Part shown: piece by piece, positions 46,142 to 54,137 of the stretch
Layout: every line of letters starts with the position of its first letter
Position numbering within the stretch: the first letter of the stretch is position 1
Assembly: GCF_001264245.1 (NCBI RefSeq)
Contig: NZ_CP011339.1
Location: 5,146,001 to 5,210,000 of the forward strand
DNA: 64,000 nucleotides
Source: Microcystis panniformis FACHB-1757
Lineage (GTDB): Bacteria; Cyanobacteriota; Cyanobacteriia; Cyanobacteriales; Microcystaceae
Direction of reading: 5' to 3'
Translations under genes and position numbers: made by a program
The notes under the pieces: model-generated
What the model was told of the DNA's origin: nothing
The model's input: only the letters and a program-made list of their open reading frames with translations
Databases searched by the model: none

Positions 46142-46999
46142 ATGTCCGTAACTACTTGCCAAATTCTCGACGGGAAAGCCTTAGCTCAAAAAATCCAACT
46201 TGCTCTAGGAGAGCGCATCCAGACGCTAAAATCTCCAATGGGAAGACCTCCGGGGTTAGCGGTGTTGATGGTGGGGGATAATCCTGCTAGTGCCGTTTAT
46301 GTACGCAATAAGGAGAAAGCTTGTACTAAAATCGGCATGGCCTCTTTTGGTCGTCATTTTCCCACCGATACAAGTGAACTAGAAATTTTAGCGGAAATTG
46401 TCCGTCTCAATCAAGATGAGCGGGTGGACGGGATTTTAATTCAATTACCCTTACCTAAGCATTTAGACGCGGTTTCCCTTCTCTACCAAATTGACCCGAA
46501 AAAAGATGCTGATGGTTTACATCCTCTCAATTTAGGCGGTTTAGTGCGGGGTGATGACTGTATCCGCAGTTGTACTCCTGCGGGGGTCATGGCACTGCTG
46601 AAAGAATATAATATTCCCATAGCCGGTAAGCACGCGGTGGTGGTGGGTCGCAGTATTCTAGTGGGGAAACCTTTAGCTTTAATGTTATTGGAGGAAAACG
46701 CTACGGTAACTATTGCTCACTCGCGCACGGAAAATCTGGCAGAAATAACCAGAAGTGCCGATATTTTAGTACCTGCGGTCGGTAAAGCGAATTTAATCAC
46801 CCCGGATATGGTAAAACCTGATGCGGTGGTGGTGGATGTGGGGATTAATCGTGTCGCTGACCGTTTGGTGGGAGATGTGGACTATGCGGGGGTTTTAGAA
46901 GTGGCTAGTTATCTTACTCCTGTCCCCGGGGGTGTCGGTCCGATGACGGTGGCAATGTTATTAAAAAATACCTTGTTAAGTTACGAACGTAAGTTATAA
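46142..46999 (+). CDS. folD: Methylenetetrahydrofolate dehydrogenase/cyclohydrolase
   Basis: 285 residues from ATG 46142 (MSVTTCQILDGKALAQKIQL); the frame is open to 46073 but the extra part is not family-like. Motifs: YVRNKEKACTKIGM (catalytic Lys), GILIQLPLPKHLD, DGLHPLNLGGL, VVGRSILVGKPLALML (NADP site) and TPVPGGVGPMTVAMLL. It makes 10-formyl-THF from 5,10-methylene-THF. Confidence 0.95.
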   Translation: MSVTTCQILDGKALAQKIQLALGERIQTLKSPMGRPPGLAVLMVGDNPASAVYVRNKEKACTKIGMASFGRHFPTDTSELEILAEIVRLNQDERVDGILIQLPLPKHLDAVSLLYQIDPKKDADGLHPLNLGGLVRGDDCIRSCTPAGVMALLKEYNIPIAGKHAVVVGRSILVGKPLALMLLEENATVTIAHSRTENLAEITRSADILVPAVGKANLITPDMVKPDAVVVDVGINRVADRLVGDVDYAGVLEVASYLTPVPGGVGPMTVAMLLKNTLLSYERKL

Positions 47000-47451
47000 A
47001 TCCGCAGCTACCAGCTATCAGCTATTCAGCGATTCTACCGATACAATTTTGTCAATCTAGCAAGTGGGGATTTTTACGGGGAAACTCTCTTTTAAAATTG
47101 GGCTTTACTTTTGATTTTATTACTCAATCCAAGCTTTTGGGGGTTCTACCCCCCAAACCCCCCGTTGGGGGCGTGGCGCCGCCCCCAAACCCCCCGCGCA
47201 TTAGTTTTTCGGTGGGATGCTTACAGGCAGCCGCTGACGCATCTGTAATAATTTAAGCGTCACTGATAATTGCTGATTGTCGGTATTTCTGCAAATGTGA
47301 GATGCACCTACTTGATTTTTTTTAACTATGTTGGTAGGATTTTACAAAACTGGATAGACTATACTTTGCACGGCTACAACTTGCATTTTTTACTCAAGGA
47401 CAATAATATAGTTTAAGAGTCATAATTAGAAGCAAAGCACTCATTAAAAAC
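47000..47451. repeat. Intergenic region with a GC-rich palindrome
   Basis: 47140-47195 is a C/G-rich imperfect palindrome (CCCCCCAAACCCCCCGTTGG and its GGGGGCGTGGCGCCGCCCCC core), a strong hairpin. The rest leads into an IS630 element; no gene is seen. Confidence 0.6.
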
Positions 47452-48597
47452 ATGATTAACCTAGAATTCACGGAAGAAGAAAAGAACTCACTGTATTATG
47501 AAAGATTTCATCATCCCCATCCCCGGGTTCAACTGAAGATGGAAGTTCTCTGGTTAAAAAGCCAAAAGATAAGTAGTCGTGCAAAATAAATTTCCTAGTG
47601 AAGAAAGGCAAAAGGCAAGAGGCAAGAGGCAAGAGGTGGTTAGATATGTGTAATTAATTTTGCTTAGGTACTTACCGCACCAAAAAATTTGTCAGTTAGC
47701 AGGAATCTCGCCAAATACCTTATTAACCTATCTTCGCGATTATCAAGAAGGCGGAATAGAAAAATTAAAAGAAATCAACTTCTATCGCCCTAAAAGTGAA
47801 TTAGAGTTTCAAAAGAAACCCTCAAAAAATACTTCGAGAAAAATCCACCAGCCACAATAAATGAAGCTGTATATAGGATAGAAGAATTGACGGGAATAAA
47901 ACGAAGTCCTACCCAAGTGAGAAAATTTTTAAAATCAATGGGAATGAAATGTTTAAAAGTAGGTTCTCTTCCTTCTAAAGCTGACCCAGATGAACAAGAG
48001 GACTACAAAGAAAAAAAGCTAGAACCCAGACTAAATGAGGCAAAAGAAGGAAAAAGGGCTGTTTTTTTTGTTGATGCCGCTCACTTCGTCATGGGAGCAT
48101 TTCTCGGTTTTGTTTGGTGTTTTGAGAGACTTTTTGTTAAGTCACCGAGCGGGCGTAAACGCTTCAATGTTTTAGGAGCATTAAATGCAATAACTCATGA
48201 AGTTATTCTGGTAACATATGAAACTTATATTACGGCAACTCAAGTCTGTGAACTCCGGTCAAAAATAGCTGCTTTAGGACTAATGATTCCCATCACTCTA
48301 GTCTTAGATAATGCCCGCTATCAAAAATGTAAAATTGTTGAAGAATTGGCTCTTTCTTTGTCAATAGAGCTGCTCTATCTGCCGTCTTATTCACCTAATC
48401 TAAATTTAATTGAAAGGCTGTGGAAATTGGTCAAAAAGAAATGTTTATATGGTAAATATTATGAGAACTTTTCTGACTTTTCTTCAGCTATTTATGAATG
48501 TCTGAATGATGCCCATCTGAAACATAAAAAAGAACTGGATTCCTTGCTGACTCTACGATTTCAGAAGTTTAATAAATCTCAGATTATGAACGTCTAA
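47452..48597 (+). pseudogene. IS630-family transposase, split by MITE B and frameshifted
   Basis: Starts ATG 47452 (MINLEFTEEEKNSLYYER). MITE B (47570-47674) lies between SQKI and PHQKICQLAG; removal with one TA restores the frame. A second break occurs near 47812, where one more A would join FQKETLKKYFEKNPP to the downstream frame. The catalytic part is intact: AVFFVDAAHFVM, LVLDNARYQKCK and LPSYSPNLNLIERLWKLVKK. Some IS630 elements use programmed frameshifting, so the second break may be natural. Confidence 0.85.
47570..47674. mobile_element. MITE family B inside IS630 transposase
   Basis: TA-flanked; ends TAAGTAGTCGTGCAAAATAA and AATTTTGCTTAGGTACTTA. Inner GGCAAGA repeats. The host frame shows the original site was a single TA. 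Confidence 0.93.
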
Positions 48598-48617
48598 AGT
48601 ATAGGAGATTTTTGGTC

Positions 48618-49767
48618 ATGATCTTTATTATCCCGATTATTCTTGGTGCGGCTGCCTTAGTTACTGCTGGTGTGGGTGTTAGTGCTGGTGCTAATGGTGT
48701 CTCCAAGCTACAAAAGGCGGAAAAAATTGGCAAAAGTGCCGAACAAAGATACAAAAAAGCCAATAAATCCCTAGAAAAAAAGTTTCAAGCTACCCAAAAA
48801 TTCGCGGAAGAATACGGTCAACTGCAAATTAATGTCAAAATCAACACTATCGGCAGATTTATTAAGTTTATTAGCAGAATTGATCGGCTCTTCTGGTTTC
48901 TGTGTGGAAACGAGGTCTATACCGATAGAATATCCGCAAAATAGTCCTAAAAGTTTTGCCCAATAAGCACTTCAGGGTTCCATAAGCAAAAATTATCACA
49001 CAAAGTCGAGAAGAGCCATTGATCAAAGAATTAGTCAAAGAATTGGTCAAAATTCCTCCCCATCCCATCAACGCTTCTTAGAAGGGTTTGAGGGATTTTC
49101 TGCCGAACAATTCAAGGAATATAAAGCAGAAGTGTTAAACGCGCAAAGTGTGGCTGTGGGGGGTTTAAAAGTAGTGAGAGTCGCTTCGGCAGCCAGTCAG
49201 GGAACCCTAGGATTAATTGGTCTTTTCGGTACTGCTAGTACAGGAACAGCAATTAGTGGACTTAGTGGGGCAGCCGCTTGGAATGCTACCCTAGCATGGT
49301 TAGGAGGTGGTTCTTTAGCTGCCGGTGGTGGTGGGATGGCTTTGGGAACAGTGGTTTTAGGAGGTATTACCGTCGGACCGGCTTTAATGATTGGTGGTTT
49401 TGTCTTAGGAGGAGAAGGGAAAAAGTCCCTAAGTAAAGCTATCGAATACGCCAAAGAAGTGGATAATAAAATAGCTCAATTAGATAAAAGTAAGGGTTTT
49501 TTAGGACAAGTTCAGCGCAGAATTAAGGAGTTACAATACCTCGTTAATAGTCTGAATAGTATAGCTATTAAGAGTTTAAATGAACTGGAGTCACGATCTA
49601 ATTTTAATCCCCATCTAGAGGAAGATGCATCCAAGTTTCGGGAGGTACTGCTTTTAATTAAAGCTTCATCGGAAATCATGAAACTGCCTATCCTAGACGA
49701 AAAGGGAAAATTAACCAAAGCAACGGAAAATCTCGGAGAAAAGTACCGCCATCTCTTAGAAAAATAA
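48618..49767 (+). pseudogene. Gly-rich helical membrane protein gene, interrupted by MITE A1
   Basis: Joining 48618-48885 to 49025-49767 gives a 336-residue protein. It starts with a hydrophobic helix (MIFIIPIILGAAALVTAG), then a long charged helical stretch (KLQKAEKIGKSAEQRYKKAN), then a ~70-residue Gly/Ala-rich hydrophobic region (LGLIGLFGTASTGTAISGLS ... LMIGGFVLGG), then another long helix with heptads (DNKIAQLDKSKGFLGQVQRR). This helix - hydrophobic hairpin - helix layout recalls alpha-helical pore-forming proteins, but no family is recognised. The MITE truncates it after ~90 residues; a downstream start at 49132 could give a 211-residue product. Confidence 0.7.
48886..49017. mobile_element. 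MITE family A1
   Basis: 132 bp with 7-bp duplication ATTGATC at 48879-48885 and 49018-49024; removing it restores the host reading frame. Confidence 0.95.
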
Positions 49768-49792
49768 TAGTAGGATGCCTGCCAAGTAGCTG

Positions 49793-49905
49793 GTTATAAT
49801 ATAATTAAATTAAAAATGGATTTTAGGTTCGATCCCCCCTACCCCCCTTGATAAGGGGGGTGTCTGGTAATTTTTAACGCCTACCTACTCAGGAATAAAG
49901 AAAAA
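49793..49905. repeat. Degenerate MITE family D copy
   Basis: GGTTATAATATAATTAAATT, a CCCCCCTTGATAAGGGGGG hairpin and TTTTTAACGCCTACCTACT match the complete family D elements at 52412 and 53949, but the TA termini are mutated. Confidence 0.7.
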
Positions 49906-49921
49906 CGCTCTAGAATTTAAT

Positions 49922-50631
49922 TTAACAAATATTACCGAGTATTTCAATTAAAGTTAACTCTATTTCTGTAAAGGATTCAATAAAAATACGGCTCTTCTGG
50001 TTTCTGTGTGGAAATGAGGTCTATAATGATAGTTTCTTCAGAAAAATAGTCCCAAAAGTCTTTCTCAGTAAACATTTCACGATTCCATAAGCAAAAATTA
50101 TCACACAAAGTCGAGAAGAGCCAAAATACTTTCACCTCGATAATATTTCTGAATATTTTGATAACTACCCTGCAGCGGATGACGATAAACTTCTAAACAT
50201 TCCTCCTTGAGATTGATAATCCAAACCTCTTTAATATTTGCTTCTGCATAAAGAGGAATTTTAGTATAGCGATCATAATCGAGGGTAGAATCGGAAACTT
50301 CAATAATTAAATAAATATCTTGAGGACAAGGATAGGCAGCAACATAAAAATCCGCTCGAGGTATTAGTAAACTTAAATCTGGTTCTGGTTGAGAATTATT
50401 ATTTAATCTAATCGGATTTTGTACTCCTAAGAGAATAAGATCGCCAAATTTTCGATAAAATAACTGTGTTAATCTAGCTATACAGGCAGCATGACGGGTT
50501 CCCATCGGTGACATTTTGATAATTTCTCCTCGAATTAATTCCACTTTTTCATCGGGTTTGATTATTCCCTGGGTTGTCATTTTTTCGTATTCTTCCACCG
50601 TAAACTTACGGGTAATCAGTGATAAAGACAT
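49922..50631 (-). pseudogene. Uma2-family endonuclease-like protein, C-terminus replaced by a MITE
   Basis: The intact frame would be 189 residues (49922-50631 without the MITE), ending SIFIESFTEIELTLIEILG. MITE A1 at 49990-50122 replaces the last ~22 residues with LALLDFV. The Uma2 core is present: KVELIRGEIIKMSPMGTRH, QPEPDLSLLIPRADFY and YLIIEVSDSTLDYDRYTK, a PD-(D/E)XK fold common in cyanobacteria. It is a tandem paralogue of 50637-51200. The open part is 176 residues, and the catalytic core survives. Confidence 0.85.
49990..50122. mobile_element. MITE family A1 in the Uma2 gene
   Basis: 133 bp, flanked by 7-bp AAAATAC at 49983-49989 and 50123-50129. On the gene's strand it supplies in-frame ALLDFV plus TGA, the same tail it gives to the IS110 fragment at 14718. 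Confidence 0.95.
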
Positions 50632-50636
50632 TTTAA

Positions 50637-51200
50637 CTACACTCCTAATATTTCTGCAATAGTGAATTCTATATCGGGAAAAGATGTTATAAAAACCCTC
50701 TCATTTATAGAGTATTTCTGAATAGCTTGATAACTACCATTCAGAGGATGGCGATAAACTTCTAAACATTTTTCCTTGAGATTGACAATCCAAACTTCTT
50801 GAATATTTGCCTCCGCATAAAGAGGGATTTTAGTATAGCGATCATAATCGAGGGTAGAATCAGAAACTTCAATAATTAAATAGATATCTTGAGGACAAGG
50901 ATAGGCAGCAACATAAAAATCCGCTCGAGGTATTAGTAAACTTAAATCTGGTTCTGGTTGAGAATTATTATTTAACCTAATCGGATTTTGCACCCTGAGA
51001 ATAATTTTCTGTCCTAACTTTTGATAGAATAATTGTATTAATCTATCTACACTAGAAGCATGAAGGGTTCCCATCGGTGACATTTTGATAATTTCTCCTC
51101 GAATTAATTCCACTTTTTCATCGGGTTTGATTATTCCCTCGGTTGCCATTTTTTCGTATTCTTCCACCGTAAACTTACGGGTAATCAGCGATAAAGACAT
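50637..51200 (-). CDS. Uma2-family (PD-(D/E)XK-like) protein
   Basis: 187 residues, starting MSLSLITRKFTVEEYEKMAT. Motifs KVELIRGEIIKMSPMGTLHA, NNNSQPEPDLSLLIPRADFY, YLIIEVSDSTLDYDRYTKIP and the closing FPDIEFTIAEILGV. Uma2 proteins have a restriction-endonuclease-like fold and are hugely amplified in cyanobacteria; their role is unknown. It lies 5 bp upstream of the MITE-damaged paralogue, same strand, probably one operon. The two share ~85% of residues, so the duplication is recent. Confidence 0.9.
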   Translation of the reverse strand: MSLSLITRKFTVEEYEKMATEGIIKPDEKVELIRGEIIKMSPMGTLHASSVDRLIQLFYQKLGQKIILRVQNPIRLNNNSQPEPDLSLLIPRADFYVAAYPCPQDIYLIIEVSDSTLDYDRYTKIPLYAEANIQEVWIVNLKEKCLEVYRHPLNGSYQAIQKYSINERVFITSFPDIEFTIAEILGV

Positions 51201-51481
51201 TTTAACTAAACTCCTACTTTCTCTTTATTCTATCTGGACAGCTTGCCAAGGGGTGACTTATCGGTGTTTAAACCATGAATCGGGGAGATAAACTAACTTT
51301 TTGGGTACTTGTACTGATTCTTCGGGAAAAAACAGCGGTTGCTATGGTGACAAAACCGCTAGATCTAACGTCTAGAAAGCTGGGGTAGGATCGAAACTGC
51401 CCCAAAAAAGCTACTATAGGTCAGTTGTCGATGTCGAAAAAAATAGCCGTTCCCCTCTGGAACATTAAGTCGAGAAATTTT

Positions 51482-52093
51482 ATGGTTAAGCGAAAACAGC
51501 CTTATAGTTTAATTTATCTGCTCACTCTGGTGATCGGTTTGGTGATTGCGATCGCACCTAAGGGACAAGCACAAACCCCCGACTCTAACACTCCTGCCAG
51601 CGATCCTAACGAATTAAAACCCTTAAATCAAGCCGATAGTGTCCTGAGTCTTCAGGGGGGACAACGTTTAGTGGAAGAAGCGAACACCGCTATTAATGCC
51701 GCTAAATACGATGTCGCGGTGGACAAACTCAATCAAGCGCGTCGGATTTTTAACCAACTATCTAACTATCATCTGCAATTAGCTAATAGTTTCTCAGGAA
51801 TTGACCCAAAAGTATTCGATTCTCAGCGTCAAAGTGCTTTAAACACCGGACAAATGCGGGATGAAGCCACCTATAAGCTTGCTTTGGTTCATAGAGCGCA
51901 AAATCAGCCAGAATTGGCGGTTCCTTTGTTAATTCAGGTGATTCAATCCCAAAACCCCACCAGTGAATTAGGACAAAAAAGCTATCAACAACTCTACGAA
52001 ATGGGATTTGTCAGCACACCCATCTCCGCACCGACTCCCACCTCCGCAACTCCTAGCAATCCCCCCCACAGCAGTAAATTTTGTCCCCATTGA
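51482..52093 (+). CDS. Conserved secreted cyanobacterial protein with helical-repeat region
   Basis: 203 residues from ATG 51482 (MVKRKQPYSLIYLLTLVIGL), a signal peptide ending about GQAQ; an upstream in-frame ATG at 51431 would add a non-family-like extension. The mature part is Pro/Asn-rich, then helical (QRLVEEANTAINAAKYDVAV, DKLNQARRIFNQLSNYHLQL, ATYKLALVHRAQNQPELAVP), similar to TPR-type solenoids. It ends in a Pro/Thr/Ser tail. Function unknown. BolA follows 55 bp downstream. Confidence 0.75.
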   Translation: MVKRKQPYSLIYLLTLVIGLVIAIAPKGQAQTPDSNTPASDPNELKPLNQADSVLSLQGGQRLVEEANTAINAAKYDVAVDKLNQARRIFNQLSNYHLQLANSFSGIDPKVFDSQRQSALNTGQMRDEATYKLALVHRAQNQPELAVPLLIQVIQSQNPTSELGQKSYQQLYEMGFVSTPISAPTPTSATPSNPPHSSKFCPH

Positions 52094-52148
52094 CGAGCTT
52101 TCGGTAACAATGGGATCAGAGTATCTTTAATTGTTTTGAGGAGTTACG

Positions 52149-52400
52149 ATGGTTGACTTTCGCCAAGTAGAAGCGATGATTCAAGAACAAATCCCCGATG
52201 CACAGGTGATGGTTCGGGATTTAACGGGAGGTGGTGATCATTTGGAAGCGGTGGTTATTTCTGGCGAATTTGCTGGCAAAACCCGCGTTAAACAGCATCA
52301 AATGGTTTATGGTGCTTTACAATCGGCACTGGCTACCGAAGCCATCCATGCTTTGGCATTAAAAACCTACACTCCCGACAGTTGGGCAGCAGAAAAATAA
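52149..52400 (+). CDS. BolA-family protein
   Basis: 83 residues with the BolA fold: VEAMIQEQIPDAQVMVRDLT, DHLEAVVISGEFAGKTRVKQ and HQMVYGALQSAL ... IHALALKTYTP. BolA proteins bind iron-sulfur clusters with monothiol glutaredoxins; in many cyanobacteria the glutaredoxin gene is next to bolA, but here the downstream DNA is MITE sequence. ATG is preceded by TTGAGGAGTTACG, a good ribosome-binding site. Confidence 0.92.
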   Translation: MVDFRQVEAMIQEQIPDAQVMVRDLTGGGDHLEAVVISGEFAGKTRVKQHQMVYGALQSALATEAIHALALKTYTPDSWAAEK

Positions 52401-52411
52401 CAGTTATCAGT

Positions 52412-52570
52412 TAAGTAGGTAGGTGTTAAAAGTTGTCAGACACCCCCCTTATCAAGGGGGGATTAAGGGGGATCGGCACCCCCCTTATTAAGGGGGGATT
52501 AAGGGGGATCGGCACCCCCTTATCAAGGGGGGCAGGGGGGATCCATCTTCAATTTAATTATAACTACTTA
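52412..52570. mobile_element. MITE family D, copy 1 (upstream of ATPase gene)
   Basis: TAAGTAGGTAGGTGTTAAAA to AATTATAACTACTTA, bounded by TA. The interior is a triple array of CCCCCTTATCAAGGGGGG-type hairpins with GATTAAGGGGGATCGGCA spacers. Inverted relative to the copy at 53949. Confidence 0.85.
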
Positions 52571-52647
52571 TCAGTTATCAGTTAATTTTTTTCTAGTTTT
52601 CTTTGTGGCTAATTATCTTCACAACACACAGTCTAATTTAATTACTT

Positions 52648-53943
52648 ATGGTTAGTCCTTTACTGGAACCCTTTCGAGAAGCCTATCGCAATTTGGAACT
52701 TTTGCCGCTGCGATCGGATAAAGAATTACAGCGTTTTGCTGTCAAATACGGCACAGAAATTATCGACGAATTAGAACAATTGGTAGAAGATAGTCCTTCG
52801 GAAGACGGAAAAATTATTCTAGCAGGACATCGGGGTTGTGGTAAGTCAACCCTACTCTATGAATTTAAAAGAAAGTTAGATGATCGCTATTTTGTTGTTT
52901 TCTTCTCGATCTCAGACACGATCGAAATGTCAGACGTAAATCATGTTAATATTTTATTCTCGATCGCCGTTCAGATGATGTCAGAAGCGGAAGCCCAAAA
53001 TTTAACTATTAAAGATTCTATTAAAAAAAGCTTTTATCAATGGTTTGCTGAACAAATTCGCACCGAAACTAATCAAGCAGATGCCACTGTCGAAACGGGT
53101 TTTAACTTTTCTTCTTTACTAGCTCACATTAAAGGAATTCTCAAGATTAATTCGACTATTCGCGAGGAAATTAAACAAAAATATGAGCGGAGAATTACCG
53201 ATTTAGTTGCCCAAATTAACATTATAGCTAGTGCGATCGAGTCCCAAAGTCAGAAAAAAATCTTAGTAATTGTTGATGACATTGATAAAATTGACTTAGC
53301 ACAGGTAAGGGATATTTTTCAATCCCATATTAAAGCGATTATGCTGCCCGGTTTTCGGATTATTATGACTATTCCGATCGCCGCCTTAAGAGAGGTAGCT
53401 TTAAAGGCAACTCTCCAAACAGAAACTAATGATCAGATCGTACAAATGCCTGTATATAAACTCTTTAAACAGGGAGAAATTAATTCACCTAATGCTATAC
53501 CCGATCCGCAAATGATTGCTACTTTAACCGAGATTATCACTAAGCGCATCGATCCCGCTTTAATCGATCCTGACACCCTTGAAAAAATTTGTCTTTATAG
53601 TGGGGGAGTATTACGAGAATTAATTCGCATTACTAATGATTGCTGTCGGGTTTGTTTGCGATCGGTTCGTCGTTATCCTGATGATAATACCCTAAAAATT
53701 GATCAAGCTGTTTTAGAACAATCAATCACAGAACTTAGTCTCGATTTTGCTGAAAGTATCGGTACAGCAGATGAGGAAATTATTAAAACTGTTTATGAAA
53801 AGTCAAAACCGAAGGATCTCAAGGATCAAAATTTTCTAGATCTGTTGCATGGTTTATATATTTTGGAATACCGCAATGGCGATCTCTGGTATAACGTGCA
53901 TCCGATTGTGGCTGAGTTAATGAAAAAAAGAGGAACAATTTAA
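52648..53943 (+). CDS. P-loop ATPase (STAND/AAA-like), possible defence ATPase
   Basis: 431 residues. Walker A IILAGHRGCGKSTLLYEF (~55-72), Walker B KILVIVDDIDKID (~203-215), a likely sensor region FRIIMTIPIAALREV, then helical domains with CLYSGGVLRELIRITNDCCR as in ORC/STAND-type winged-helix ATPases and a closing DLLHGLYILEYRNGDLWYNV. No effector domain is visible, so it may act with a partner. The next gene on the same strand (54138) encodes a STAND-like TPR protein, separated only by MITE D. Pairs of ATPase + sensor are common in antiphage defence; that role is inferred from architecture. Confidence 0.75.
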   Translation: MVSPLLEPFREAYRNLELLPLRSDKELQRFAVKYGTEIIDELEQLVEDSPSEDGKIILAGHRGCGKSTLLYEFKRKLDDRYFVVFFSISDTIEMSDVNHVNILFSIAVQMMSEAEAQNLTIKDSIKKSFYQWFAEQIRTETNQADATVETGFNFSSLLAHIKGILKINSTIREEIKQKYERRITDLVAQINIIASAIESQSQKKILVIVDDIDKIDLAQVRDIFQSHIKAIMLPGFRIIMTIPIAALREVALKATLQTETNDQIVQMPVYKLFKQGEINSPNAIPDPQMIATLTEIITKRIDPALIDPDTLEKICLYSGGVLRELIRITNDCCRVCLRSVRRYPDDNTLKIDQAVLEQSITELSLDFAESIGTADEEIIKTVYEKSKPKDLKDQNFLDLLHGLYILEYRNGDLWYNVHPIVAELMKKRGTI

Positions 53944-53948
53944 TGGGA

Positions 53949-54135
53949 TAAGTAAGTAGTTATAATTAAATTGAAGATGGATCCCCCCTGCCCCCCTTGA
54001 TAAGGGGGGTGCCGATAGGCGGGGGGATCCCCCCTGATAAGGGGGGTGCGGATCACCCCTTGATCCGTAGGGTTGATTCATGAATCAACCCTACCTAATG
54101 GGGGTATCTGACAGTTTTTAACATTTATCCACTTA
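53949..54135. mobile_element. MITE family D, copy 2 (between ATPase and TPR genes)
   Basis: TAAGTAAGTAGTTATAATTA to ACATTTATCCACTTA, bounded by TA; contains CCCCCCTTGATAAGGGGGG hairpins and, at 54067-54094, the 28-bp GTAGGGTTGA palindrome. It ends 2 bp before the ATG of the TPR gene, so it supplies the whole 5' leader. Confidence 0.85.
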
Positions 54136-54137
54136 TT

